This document shows positions 1 through 6,116 of a stretch of DNA of 7,034 nucleotides, piece after piece. The DNA comes from Rhizobium sp. Q54 (GTDB lineage Bacteria > Pseudomonadota > Alphaproteobacteria > SMXS01), in assembly GCA_945872035.1 (NCBI GenBank), contig CAMBYA010000123.1, forward strand, positions 1 to 7,034, written 5' to 3'. A program made the position numbers and the translations under genes. Position 1 is the stretch's first letter. Every line of letters starts with the position of its first letter. The notes under the pieces are model-generated. The model made no database searches. It had not been told where the DNA came from and saw only the letters and a list, made by a program, of their open reading frames with translations.

Positions 1-546
1 TTCCCGTATTTCGGCGCGGTCGACTATGGCGGGGTCCACATGGAGCTGCGCCAGGCGCTGGAGCCTTGGCACGTGATGGGCGAGGAAGGCGCGATCGGCG
101 GCACCGTCCGCTATGTGGATGCGTCGGTCGAGCGTCTGGAGATGCGCGCCGAAGGCTTCAATCCCAAGCGCCACGTGCTGGCCTGCAACGGTCGCCGCAT
201 GCCGATGACCTCGACCGGCCGCCACGGCGAATATGTGGCCGGCGTGCGCTTCAAGGCCTGGCAGCCGGCATCGGGCCTGCAACCGACCATTCCGGTGCAC
301 GTGCCGCTGACCTTCGACCTCTACGATCAGTGGAACGGACGGTCGCTGGGCGGCTGCGTCTATCACGCCGCGCATCCGGCCGGCCGCAACTACGAGACCT
401 TCCCGGTCAACGCCTATGAGGCGGAAGCGCGGCGCCTTGCCCGGTTCCAGCCGCACGGCCATACGCCAGGATGGTTCTTCCCGGCGCCGGAGAACCGCAC
501 CGAAGAATTTCCGATGACGCTGGACCTGCGCCGCCCGCCGGAATAG
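1..546 (+). CDS. DUF2126 / transglutaminase-type protein, C-terminal 181 residues (5' end outside window)
   Basis: The reading frame is open from base 1 and ends at TAG 544-546, so only the C-terminal end of a longer protein is present. The first in-frame ATG (base 40) is internal: the residues before it ([13 protein letters not shown]) continue the same conserved sequence. I recognise the end of the DUF2126 family from [77 protein letters not shown] and the closing [10 protein letters not shown]...GHTPGWF. Full members are usually around 1,100 residues with a transglutaminase-like cysteine-peptidase domain at the N-terminus; that domain is not in this window, so its catalytic residues cannot be checked. 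The next gene starts 10 bases downstream on the same strand, and the third gene is another transglutaminase, so this is very likely the first visible member of one operon. The biochemical role of DUF2126 itself is unknown. Family assignment is confident; function is not. Confidence 0.9.
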   Translation, partial: FPYFGAVDYGGVHMELRQALEPWHVMGEEGAIGGTVRYVDASVERLEMRAEGFNPKRHVLACNGRRMPMTSTGRHGEYVAGVRFKAWQPASGLQPTIPVHVPLTFDLYDQWNGRSLGGCVYHAAHPAGRNYETFPVNAYEAEARRLARFQPHGHTPGWFFPAPENRTEEFPMTLDLRRPPE

Positions 547-556
547 TGAAGAGGGG

Positions 557-3040
557 ATGAGCGCCTTAGAACAGACCCTGACCGGAGAAGCCCGCAAGCG
601 GGCCAGGCTGCTGGACGGCTACGTCCCGCTGGCCGACGCCTATGACGAGCTGATGGATTCGGACGGCAATATCCGGCCGCACTGGCGGGAGCTGGTCGAT
701 TCCTTCGCGTCGCTGGGCACCGCCGAGCTGGAGCGCCGCTTTGCCACCGCCGACCGGCACCTGCGCGACGCGGGCGTGTTCCACCGGGTCTACGGGTCGG
801 GCGAAGGCGAGCGCATCTGGCCGCTCAACCACGTGCCGCTGGTCATCGACCCGGTCGAATGGAAGGCGCTGGAGGCGGGGATCGCCCAGCGCGCCGAGCT
901 GATGGAGGCGCTGGTCGCCGACGTCTACGGCCCGGCGAACCTGGTGCGCGACGGTCACCTGCCCGCCGCCGTGGTCGCGGGCAGCGAGGATTTCCTGCGG
1001 CCCATGGTCGGCATCGATCCCAAGAGCGGCTATCATCTGCGGGTCTACGCCGTCGACCTGGGCCGAGGCCCCGACGGCAACTGGTGGGTGCTGTCCGACC
1101 GCACCCAGGCGCCATCGGGCATGGGCTATGCGCTGGAGAACCGCATCGCCCTGTCGCGCTCGCTGCCCGACATCTACCGCGCCATGAACGTGCGCCGGGT
1201 CGCGGGCTTCTTCCAGACCCTGCGGGACACGCTCAACGAGCTGCACGAGCGCGAGAACGCCCGCGTCTGCCTGCTGACGCCCGGCCCGCTGAACGAGACC
1301 TATTTCGAGCACGCCTATCTGTCGCGCTATCTGGGCTTCCTGCTGGTCGAGGGCGCCGACCTGGTGGTGCGCGACAGCCGGCTCGCCGTGCGCACGGTCG
1401 AGGGCGCCCAGCCGGCCGACGTGATCTGGCGCCGCGTCGACAGCGACTTCATCGACCCGCTGGAGCTCAACCCCGGCTCCCAGCTCGGCGTGCCCGGGCT
1501 GGTCGAGGCGGTGCGCGAGGGCCATGCGACGGTGGTCAACTCCATCGGCTCCGGCATGCTGGAATCCCGCGCGCTGATGGGCTTCCTGCCGGCCCTGTGC
1601 CAGCACGTGCTGGGCGAGGAACTGATGCTGCCGAACATCGCCACCTGGTGGTGCGGCCAGGAGCGCGAGCGCGGCCACGTGCTGGAGAACTTCAGCGACC
1701 TGGCCATCGCGCCGGCATTCAATACGTCAAGCCTGGACATCCTCAACGGCGGCCCGGTGATCGCGGGCGATCTGGCGCGCGGCGACCGCAAGGCGGTGCT
1801 CGATGCGCTCAAGCGCCGCAGCGTCGACTTCGTCGGCCAGGAGGTGGTGCGCCTGTCGACCACGCCGGTGTGGACCGGCAAGGCGCTGGAGCCGCGCCCC
1901 TGCGTGGTCCGCGCCTATGCGGTGCGCACGCCCAATGGCTGGTCGGTGATGCCGGGCGCGTTCTCGCGCGTCTCCGAGCGCCTCGACGCCCGCGCCGTCA
2001 CCATGCAGCAGGGCGGCCGCGCCGTCGACGTGTGGATCCCGGCCGAGGACGACACGCCCCAGACCACGCTGCTGACCGAGCCGGACGAGGTGCAGATCAC
2101 CCGCCGCACCGGCACCCTGCCCAGCCGCGTCGCCGACAATTTGTTCTGGCTGGGCCGCTACATGGAGCGGGCCGAGGCCTGCCTGCGGCTGATCCGCGCC
2201 GTCGCCCAGCGCCTGCTGGACCGGGATGACCTGGACAACCGGCTGATCGCGCGGCTGCGCGGCGCCCTCGTCGGCCTCGGCGCGCTCAAGCTGGAGGAGC
2301 GCCAGACCCTGACCAGCGCCGATCTGGTCGCCGCGCTCTACGATGCCAGGCAGTTCGGCACCGCCGCCTCGCTGGTGCGCTCGGCGCGCAACGCCGCGTC
2401 CGGCATCCGCGAGCGCCTGTCGCCGCAGGCCTGGCGAGAGCTGACCAAGCTGAGCGCCCACCTGGAGCGCCGCCTGCCGCCGACCGCCACCGACGGCGAC
2501 GTGATCGATGCCGCCGACGAGGCGCTCGACCTGGTCGCCGGCTTCTCGGGCCTCAGCCAGGAGAACATGAACCGGCTGCTCGGCTGGCGCTTCCTGGAGA
2601 TGGGCCGCCGCCTGGAGCGGGCCGCCGCCACCTGCTCGGTCGTCGAGCGCTTCATCCGCGGCGAGATCGTCCGCGGTGGCCTCGACGTGCTGCTGGAGTT
2701 CGCCGACAGCCAGATTTCCTACCGGGTGCGCTACGCCACCTCGGCGGGGCGGCCCGCCGTGCTCGACATGACGGTGCTCGACGCCAACAACCCGCGCTCG
2801 GTCGCCTTCCAGATCGGCGTCATCGCCCGGACGCTGGCCGCCATGCCGATCCAGCAGTCGGACGGCCTGCCGACCCAGGAGGAAAAGATCGCCGCCCTGC
2901 TGATCGCCGAGCTGGCGACGACCGCCGCCGCCGATGTGGACGCGGCGACCGTGGGCTGGGTGCGCATGCAGGTGATGAAGCTGTCCGACCTGCTGACGGC
3001 CCGGTTCTTCGTGCAGGGCAACGTGTCGGTACGGGGCTGA
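557..3040 (+). CDS. Circularly permuted ATP-grasp ligase fused to alpha-E (DUF403) domain
   Basis: This is an 827-residue protein with two domains. Residues ~20-480 form a circularly permuted type 2 ATP-grasp domain (DUF404/DUF407). Visible marks are NHVPLVIDP (91-99), ADVYGP (121-126), the signature DRTQAPSGMGYALENR (181-196), TPGPLNETYFEH (241-252), NSIGSGMLE (328-336) and RPCVVRAYAV (447-456). Residues ~520-820 form the mostly helical alpha-E domain, opening with LPSRVADNLFWLGRYMERAE (521-540); a second similar helix WRFLEMGRRLERA lies at 677-689, and DSQISYRVRY at 717-726. ATP-grasp enzymes join a carboxylate to an amine using ATP; comparative genomics predicts a peptide or amide ligase here, but substrate and partner are unknown. 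No signal peptide or membrane segment is seen, so it is probably cytoplasmic. In many genomes the two domains are separate genes of about 480 and 315 residues; here they are one chain. The ATG at 557 follows the purine-rich GAAGAGGGG (548-556), which is unusually close to the start, but there is no other in-frame start in the gap. Confidence 0.92.
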   Translation: MSALEQTLTGEARKRARLLDGYVPLADAYDELMDSDGNIRPHWRELVDSFASLGTAELERRFATADRHLRDAGVFHRVYGSGEGERIWPLNHVPLVIDPVEWKALEAGIAQRAELMEALVADVYGPANLVRDGHLPAAVVAGSEDFLRPMVGIDPKSGYHLRVYAVDLGRGPDGNWWVLSDRTQAPSGMGYALENRIALSRSLPDIYRAMNVRRVAGFFQTLRDTLNELHERENARVCLLTPGPLNETYFEHAYLSRYLGFLLVEGADLVVRDSRLAVRTVEGAQPADVIWRRVDSDFIDPLELNPGSQLGVPGLVEAVREGHATVVNSIGSGMLESRALMGFLPALCQHVLGEELMLPNIATWWCGQERERGHVLENFSDLAIAPAFNTSSLDILNGGPVIAGDLARGDRKAVLDALKRRSVDFVGQEVVRLSTTPVWTGKALEPRPCVVRAYAVRTPNGWSVMPGAFSRVSERLDARAVTMQQGGRAVDVWIPAEDDTPQTTLLTEPDEVQITRRTGTLPSRVADNLFWLGRYMERAEACLRLIRAVAQRLLDRDDLDNRLIARLRGALVGLGALKLEERQTLTSADLVAALYDARQFGTAASLVRSARNAASGIRERLSPQAWRELTKLSAHLERRLPPTATDGDVIDAADEALDLVAGFSGLSQENMNRLLGWRFLEMGRRLERAAATCSVVERFIRGEIVRGGLDVLLEFADSQISYRVRYATSAGRPAVLDMTVLDANNPRSVAFQIGVIARTLAAMPIQQSDGLPTQEEKIAALLIAELATTAAADVDAATVGWVRMQVMKLSDLLTARFFVQGNVSVRG

Positions 3041-3043
3041 ACC

Positions 3044-3958
3044 ATGGTCGCCTTGCGCTATGACATCAGCCAGAAGACACACTACGAGTACGCCAACAAC
3101 GTGGCGCTGTCGTCGCAGCTCGTGCGGCTGTCGCTGGTCGACCGCCCCGGCCTCAGCGTGATCAGCCAGAGCATCGACGTGGACCCCACGCCGACGACGC
3201 AGCGGGCATTCCTCGATTTCTTCGGCAACGAGAATCTGTGGCTGTCGTTCCTCGAGCCGCACGGCGCGCTGATCATCGACACCCACGCCGTCGTCGAGCG
3301 CGATGCGCCGCCGCCGCCCGATCCCAAGGACACGCCGGCCTGGGAAGAGGTTCGCGCCGCCTGCGCCGAGAACCTGGACCCGGGCCCGGACTCGCCCGCC
3401 CATTTCCTGTTCCCCAGCCGCCGCGTGTCGCTGGACCCGCAGATCACCGCCTATGCCGCGCGCAGCTTCAAGGCCAACCGGCCGATCCTCGAGGCGCTGA
3501 CCGAGCTGTCCAACCGCATCTATACCGGCTTCGACTACGCGCCCGGCGTGACCGACGTGGCGTCGGACCCGCGCGAGGCGTTCGACCTGCGCAAGGGCGT
3601 CTGCCAGGACTTCGCCCATGTGATGATCGCCGGCTTGCGCGGCCTCGGCCTCGCCGCCGCCTATATCAGCGGCTATCTGCGCACCCGCCCGCCGCCCGGC
3701 AAGAAGCGGCTGCAGGGCGCCGACGCCATGCATGCCTGGGTCGCCGTCTGGTGCGGCGATGAACATGGCTGGGTCGAGATCGACCCGACCAACGCCCGCT
3801 ATGCCGGCAACGACCACATCCCGCTGGCCTGGGGCCGCGACTATGTGGACGTGGCGCCGGTCAAGGGCGTCATCCGCGTCTCCGGCGCGCACACGCTGAA
3901 GGCCACCGTCGACGTGGTCGAACTGGAGCCCGAGCAGCCGCTGGCGATGCCGGCCTGA
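3044..3958 (+). CDS. Transglutaminase-like cysteine protease family protein
   Basis: This is a 304-residue protein with the two-part layout of bacterial transglutaminase-like proteins. An N-terminal beta-rich domain (about residues 1-85, starting LRYDISQKTHYEYA) precedes a transglutaminase core (about 130-255). The catalytic triad is complete: Cys187 in KGVCQDFAHV, His230 in DAMHAWV and Asp247 in EIDPTN. Members of this fold cleave or transfer amide bonds; bacterial versions of this type are generally predicted peptidases or amidases rather than protein cross-linkers. No signal peptide or transmembrane helix is visible, so a cytoplasmic location is likely. The gene begins only 3 bases after the stop codon of the ATP-grasp/alpha-E gene and has only a weak GGGG-type ribosome binding site inside that gene's end, which points to translational coupling. 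With the upstream genes it pairs a predicted amide ligase with a predicted amide-cleaving enzyme. The substrate is unknown. Confidence 0.93.
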   Translation: MVALRYDISQKTHYEYANNVALSSQLVRLSLVDRPGLSVISQSIDVDPTPTTQRAFLDFFGNENLWLSFLEPHGALIIDTHAVVERDAPPPPDPKDTPAWEEVRAACAENLDPGPDSPAHFLFPSRRVSLDPQITAYAARSFKANRPILEALTELSNRIYTGFDYAPGVTDVASDPREAFDLRKGVCQDFAHVMIAGLRGLGLAAAYISGYLRTRPPPGKKRLQGADAMHAWVAVWCGDEHGWVEIDPTNARYAGNDHIPLAWGRDYVDVAPVKGVIRVSGAHTLKATVDVVELEPEQPLAMPA

Positions 3959-4002
3959 TCCCTCGCCCATCGACTTTTCCCGGCGAGCGCCCCAATCTGA
4001 TC

Positions 4003-4029
4003 ATCCGCCCTTCGCAAGCTCTGGCGGAT
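4003..4029 (+). terminator. Possible hairpin after the three-gene operon
   Basis: The 98-base gap between the transglutaminase stop (3958) and the next start (4057) contains a perfect 7-base inverted repeat, ATCCGCC (4003-4009) and GGCGGAT (4023-4029), with a 13-base loop that can itself pair weakly (CTT/AAG). A second, weaker pair, CTCGCC (3962-3967) and GGCGAG (3982-3987), lies just before it. Neither is followed by a run of T, so a classical intrinsic terminator is not supported. It may slow or end transcription, or be chance in GC-rich DNA. I see no convincing promoter in the rest of this gap. Confidence 0.25.
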
Positions 4030-4056
4030 CGTCCCCGCAATCACCATCTCGGCCCT

Positions 4057-4884
4057 ATGCGACAGCTGGTAAAGGGTATCGTCATCAACCGTGTCCGCGC
4101 CGTCTTCAATGACCGCGCACGCGGCGAGCGGCCGGTGCAGCGCCGTGACGACGGCCGGTTCGGGCCGCGCGCCGTCGCCTGGCGCGTTCATGGCGACCTC
4201 ACCTCGATGATGGTCGGCGGCGTTGCCGCCCTGCTGCTGCAGATGCTGCATCCCGCCGTGCTCGCGGGCGTGTGGGACCACTCCAATTTCCGCCACGACA
4301 TGCTGGGCCGCCTGCGCCGCACCGCCCGATTCATCGCCCTGACCACCTATGGCGGTCCCGAAGACGCCGAAGCCGCCATCGCCCGGGTGCGCGCGGTGCA
4401 TGCCAATGTGCGCGGCACGCTGCCTGACGGCACGCCCTATTCGGCCGGCGATCCCGATCTGCTGGCGTGGGTGCACGTCACCGAGTCGGTCTGCTTTCTC
4501 GACGCCTGGCGCCGCTATGCCGAGCCGGAAATGTCGGCGGCGGACCAGGACCGCTACTTCGCCGAGGTCGCGGTGATGGCGCACGGCCTGGGCGCGGCCG
4601 AGGTGCCGGCGAGCCGGACGGCGGCCCTGGCCTATATGGAAAGCATGCGGCCCCGGCTGCGGGTCGACCACCGGACGCGGGAGGTGGCCGGCATCCTGCT
4701 CAATCACGCGCCGCAGCATTGGGCCGCGCTGCCGATCCAGCAGCTGACCTTCCAGGCGTCGATCGACCTGCTGCCGGCATGGGCGCGGCGCCTGCACGGC
4801 CTGCGCCCCTCGACCCTGACGCGTCCCATCGTGCATGGCGGCACCCGGGGCATCGCCGAAGTGCTGAGGTGGGCGTTCCGTTAG
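4057..4884 (+). CDS. MpaB/Lcp-family (DUF2236) oxygenase-like protein
   Basis: This 275-residue protein has the conserved pattern of the oxygenase MpaB family (DUF2236): FGPRAVAWRVHGD (35-47), ALLLQMLHPAVLAGVWDHS (58-76), a basic/aromatic RRTARFIALTTYGG (87-100), VRAVHANVRG (111-120) and DPDLLAWVHVTES (132-144). Characterised relatives include the fungal mycophenolate oxygenase MpaB and the rubber-cleaving latex clearing protein Lcp, a b-type heme enzyme with histidine ligation. His45, His65, His75, His115 and His140 are all inside conserved blocks here, but I cannot say which would bind heme. Hydrophobic stretches occur (around 52-63) but no clear signal peptide. The length is usual for the small bacterial members. 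The start ATG at 4057 has no Shine-Dalgarno sequence (upstream is CTCGGCCCT), and no alternative in-frame ATG or GTG exists in the gap, so the message may be weakly translated or leaderless. It is converged on by the - strand gene 33 bases downstream. The substrate is unknown. Confidence 0.85.
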   Translation: MRQLVKGIVINRVRAVFNDRARGERPVQRRDDGRFGPRAVAWRVHGDLTSMMVGGVAALLLQMLHPAVLAGVWDHSNFRHDMLGRLRRTARFIALTTYGGPEDAEAAIARVRAVHANVRGTLPDGTPYSAGDPDLLAWVHVTESVCFLDAWRRYAEPEMSAADQDRYFAEVAVMAHGLGAAEVPASRTAALAYMESMRPRLRVDHRTREVAGILLNHAPQHWAALPIQQLTFQASIDLLPAWARRLHGLRPSTLTRPIVHGGTRGIAEVLRWAFR

Positions 4885-4917
4885 GAAGGGCACCGCAGGG
4901 GTGAGCCGGGCTCTGGC

Positions 4918-5685
4918 CTATCCGATCAGCGCGCGAACCTCGGCCGCCGATGGACCATCCGGAGCGATCATGACCACCGCGTCGTCGAAGCCGGCATCGG
5001 CGTAGCGAACCAGGCGCGACCGGAACTCGCCCAGATCGGTGTTGCCGTCGAGGATCAGCGTCGACACGATTGCGCGCCCGCCACCCGCCGCCCGATAGCG
5101 CGCCGCCGCCTCGGACACCTCATCGACGGTCTTGTAGTGGCCGGAAGCAATCCAGCCGTCATAGTCGCGGGCGGCGGTTTCGACGCCCTTGCCCCATGTC
5201 CCGTGGAAGATGCGGGGCGGCTTGGACAATGCAGGCCAGGGAGAGAGCACCCCGTTGGGCGTGCTCCCCGTCCGATAGACATCGCGCAGCGACGCGACGG
5301 CCTCCGGCAACGCCCGGAAGCGATTATCGGGATCGCGGCCGAATGCCCCATAATCCTTCGCATTGGATCCGGCGCCCACACCCAGGCTCAAACGGTCACC
5401 GCAGATCTGATGCAGCGTCAGGACACGGTGCGCAAAGTCCAATGGAGCATAGAGCGGCGCCTGAATGATGGCAGAGCCGATCTCCACTCCATCCGTCACC
5501 GTCGCGGCGACAGCCAGGGCAAGGAAGGGATCGGCAACCATGATGCCCCGACCGATGGCCTGCGCCGCCCACAGGCTGGTGAAGCCCTCACCGACGTAGC
5601 GCCGCGCCTGTTCAGCCAGCGTGTTCCGCGCCGCACCGTCCACTACCGGGCCCAGCAGCGCCCCGAGCCTGATATCTATCGCCAT
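4918..5685 (-). CDS. LLM-class (luciferase-like) flavin-dependent oxidoreductase
   Basis: This is a luciferase-like monooxygenase fold of 255 residues from the chosen start. Family marks are the first strand IDIRLGALLGP (3-13), SLWAAQ (37-42), ADPFLALAVAATVTDGVEIGS (51-71), the flavin-binding region ICGDRLSLGVGAGS (94-107) and the C-terminal RDYDGWIASG (183-192). Such enzymes use reduced FMN or coenzyme F420 to oxidise or reduce small organic molecules; the cofactor cannot be decided here. At 255 residues it is shorter than the common 300-350, with a compact region between 120 and 155. An upstream in-frame ATG at 5724 would add 13 residues (MSRAYQFEFGTPV). I prefer 5685 because the family usually begins at the first strand, and because GGGA (complement of 5694-5697) sits 8 bases before it, while the 5724 start has only a GCGGA touching the codon. 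Its first codons (ATA, CAA, TTT, ACA, CCT, AGG) are unusual against the GC-ending codons of its neighbours. It is divergent from the tautomerase gene. Confidence 0.85.
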   Translation of the reverse strand: MAIDIRLGALLGPVVDGAARNTLAEQARRYVGEGFTSLWAAQAIGRGIMVADPFLALAVAATVTDGVEIGSAIIQAPLYAPLDFAHRVLTLHQICGDRLSLGVGAGSNAKDYGAFGRDPDNRFRALPEAVASLRDVYRTGSTPNGVLSPWPALSKPPRIFHGTWGKGVETAARDYDGWIASGHYKTVDEVSEAAARYRAAGGGRAIVSTLILDGNTDLGEFRSRLVRYADAGFDDAVVMIAPDGPSAAEVRALIG

Positions 5686-5741
5686 GACAGGTGTCCCGAA
5701 CTCAAATTGATACGCCCGCGACATTCCGCCGCAGTTTGAAA

Positions 5742-5781
5742 CCTATCCTAGCCTGAACCGTGGAGGAGAACCTAGGATAGG
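5742..5781. promoter_or_regulatory. Perfect 10-base inverted repeat in the divergent intergenic region (candidate operator)
   Basis: CCTATCCTAG at 5742-5751 is exactly mirrored by CTAGGATAGG at 5772-5781, with a 20-base spacer (centre near 5761). It lies between the divergent flavin oxidoreductase (- strand) and the tautomerase (+ strand), where a shared regulator or two back-to-back promoters would be expected. Each arm contains TAGGAT reading outward, a partial match to a -10 box, but I see no well-spaced -35 partner for either. The spacer contains GGAGGAGA (5762-5769), which looks like a strong ribosome binding site with no start codon at a useful distance. No regulator gene is in the window. 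The repeat is certain; its function is inferred. Confidence 0.5.
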
Positions 5782-5817
5782 GGCGAAAACCGCCCAAGGT
5801 GTGAGGGAAGCAATTCA

Positions 5818-6054
5818 ATGCCGCATGTCATCATCAAGCTGTGGCCCGGCAAGACGCCGGAACAGAAGGCCGAGCTGGCGCAGGCCATCGCCGACGACTT
5901 CGTCCGCATCCTGGGATCGAAGGACAGTTCGGTTTCGGTCGCGTTCGAGGAGGTGCCGTCGGACGACTGGATGACGACGGTGTTCGAGCCCGACATCCTC
6001 GGCAAATGGGACAGCCTGTCCAAGGAACCCGGCTACGGCCCGCGCCCAGAATGA
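5818..6054 (+). CDS. pptA: PptA-type tautomerase (4-oxalocrotonate tautomerase superfamily)
   Basis: This 78-residue protein has the length and pattern of Escherichia coli PptA (YdcE). It opens MPH, so removal of Met would expose the catalytic N-terminal proline (Pro1) of the superfamily. The run GSKDSSVSVAFEEV (32-45), the DDW at 49-51 and the closing KEPGYGP (69-75) match the PptA type. Enzymes of this superfamily interconvert keto and enol forms of small acids; PptA acts on phenylenolpyruvate-like compounds in vitro. Counting from Pro1, position 11 is Lys and position 39 is Ser, so the two arginines of true 4-oxalocrotonate tautomerase (Arg11, Arg39) are absent and that activity is not expected. 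A good ribosome binding site, AGGGA (5804-5808), lies 9 bases before the ATG. The thiolase gene follows 62 bases downstream on the same strand, and the flavin oxidoreductase is divergent. The physiological role is unknown. Confidence 0.88.
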   Translation: MPHVIIKLWPGKTPEQKAELAQAIADDFVRILGSKDSSVSVAFEEVPSDDWMTTVFEPDILGKWDSLSKEPGYGPRPE

Positions 6055-6057
6055 GGG

Positions 6058-6086
6058 TTGGCAGGCGCTGATCGCCGTCCTATAGG
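6058..6086 (+). promoter_or_regulatory. Possible sigma70-type promoter for the thiolase, overlapping a palindrome
   Basis: Just after the tautomerase stop there is TTGGCA (6058-6063, five of six matches to the -35 box), a 17-base spacer and TATAGG (6081-6086, four of six matches to the -10 box). The spacing is ideal. The -10 part lies within TCCTATAGGA (6078-6087), a perfect 10-base palindrome flanked by two direct copies of GATCGCC (6070-6076 and 6086-6092), which could be a regulator site. If real, the thiolase can be transcribed separately from the tautomerase. In GC-rich DNA such AT-containing patches are rarer than average, which helps the call, but this is inference. Confidence 0.35.
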
Positions 6087-6104
6087 ATCGCCAGCCTTCA
6101 GATC

Positions 6105-6109
6105 AGGGG
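6105..6109 (+). promoter_or_regulatory. Ribosome binding site that decides the thiolase start
   Basis: AGGGG at 6105-6109 is 7 bases before the ATG at 6117 but only 1 base before the in-frame ATG at 6111. The spacing favours 6117 as the true start, giving MRDVVICEPRRT rather than MTMRDVVICEPRRT. Confidence 0.6.
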
Positions 6110-6116
6110 AATGACC

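Noticed and set aside
859..2229. + strand open frame (456 codons) in another frame inside the ATP-grasp gene
   Set aside because: Arg/Ala/Gly/Pro-rich frame shadow of a recognised protein.
1727..3970. Very long - strand open frame (747 codons) opposite the ATP-grasp and transglutaminase genes
   Set aside because: It is the antisense shadow of GC-rich coding sequence. Its translation is rich in Gly, Ala, Arg, His and Gln without domain motifs, and the + strand genes there are clearly recognised.
4903..4913. Small palindrome GAGCCGGGCTC between the convergent genes as a bidirectional terminator
   Set aside because: Only a four-base stem is possible with a usable loop and there is no T-run on either side.
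5137..5739. + strand open frame (200 codons) opposite the flavin oxidoreductase
   Set aside because: No recognisable motif, no ribosome binding site, and the - strand frame has clear luciferase-like motifs.
5781..5795. Small hairpin GGGCG-AAAAC-CGCCC before the tautomerase ribosome binding site
   Set aside because: A five-base GC stem is common by chance here, and it overlaps neither the ribosome binding site nor the start codon.
6051..6071. Tiny frame MRVGRR overlapping the tautomerase stop codon (ATGA), possible leader peptide
   Set aside because: No ribosome binding site before it and only six codons; ATGA overlaps like this arise often by chance.
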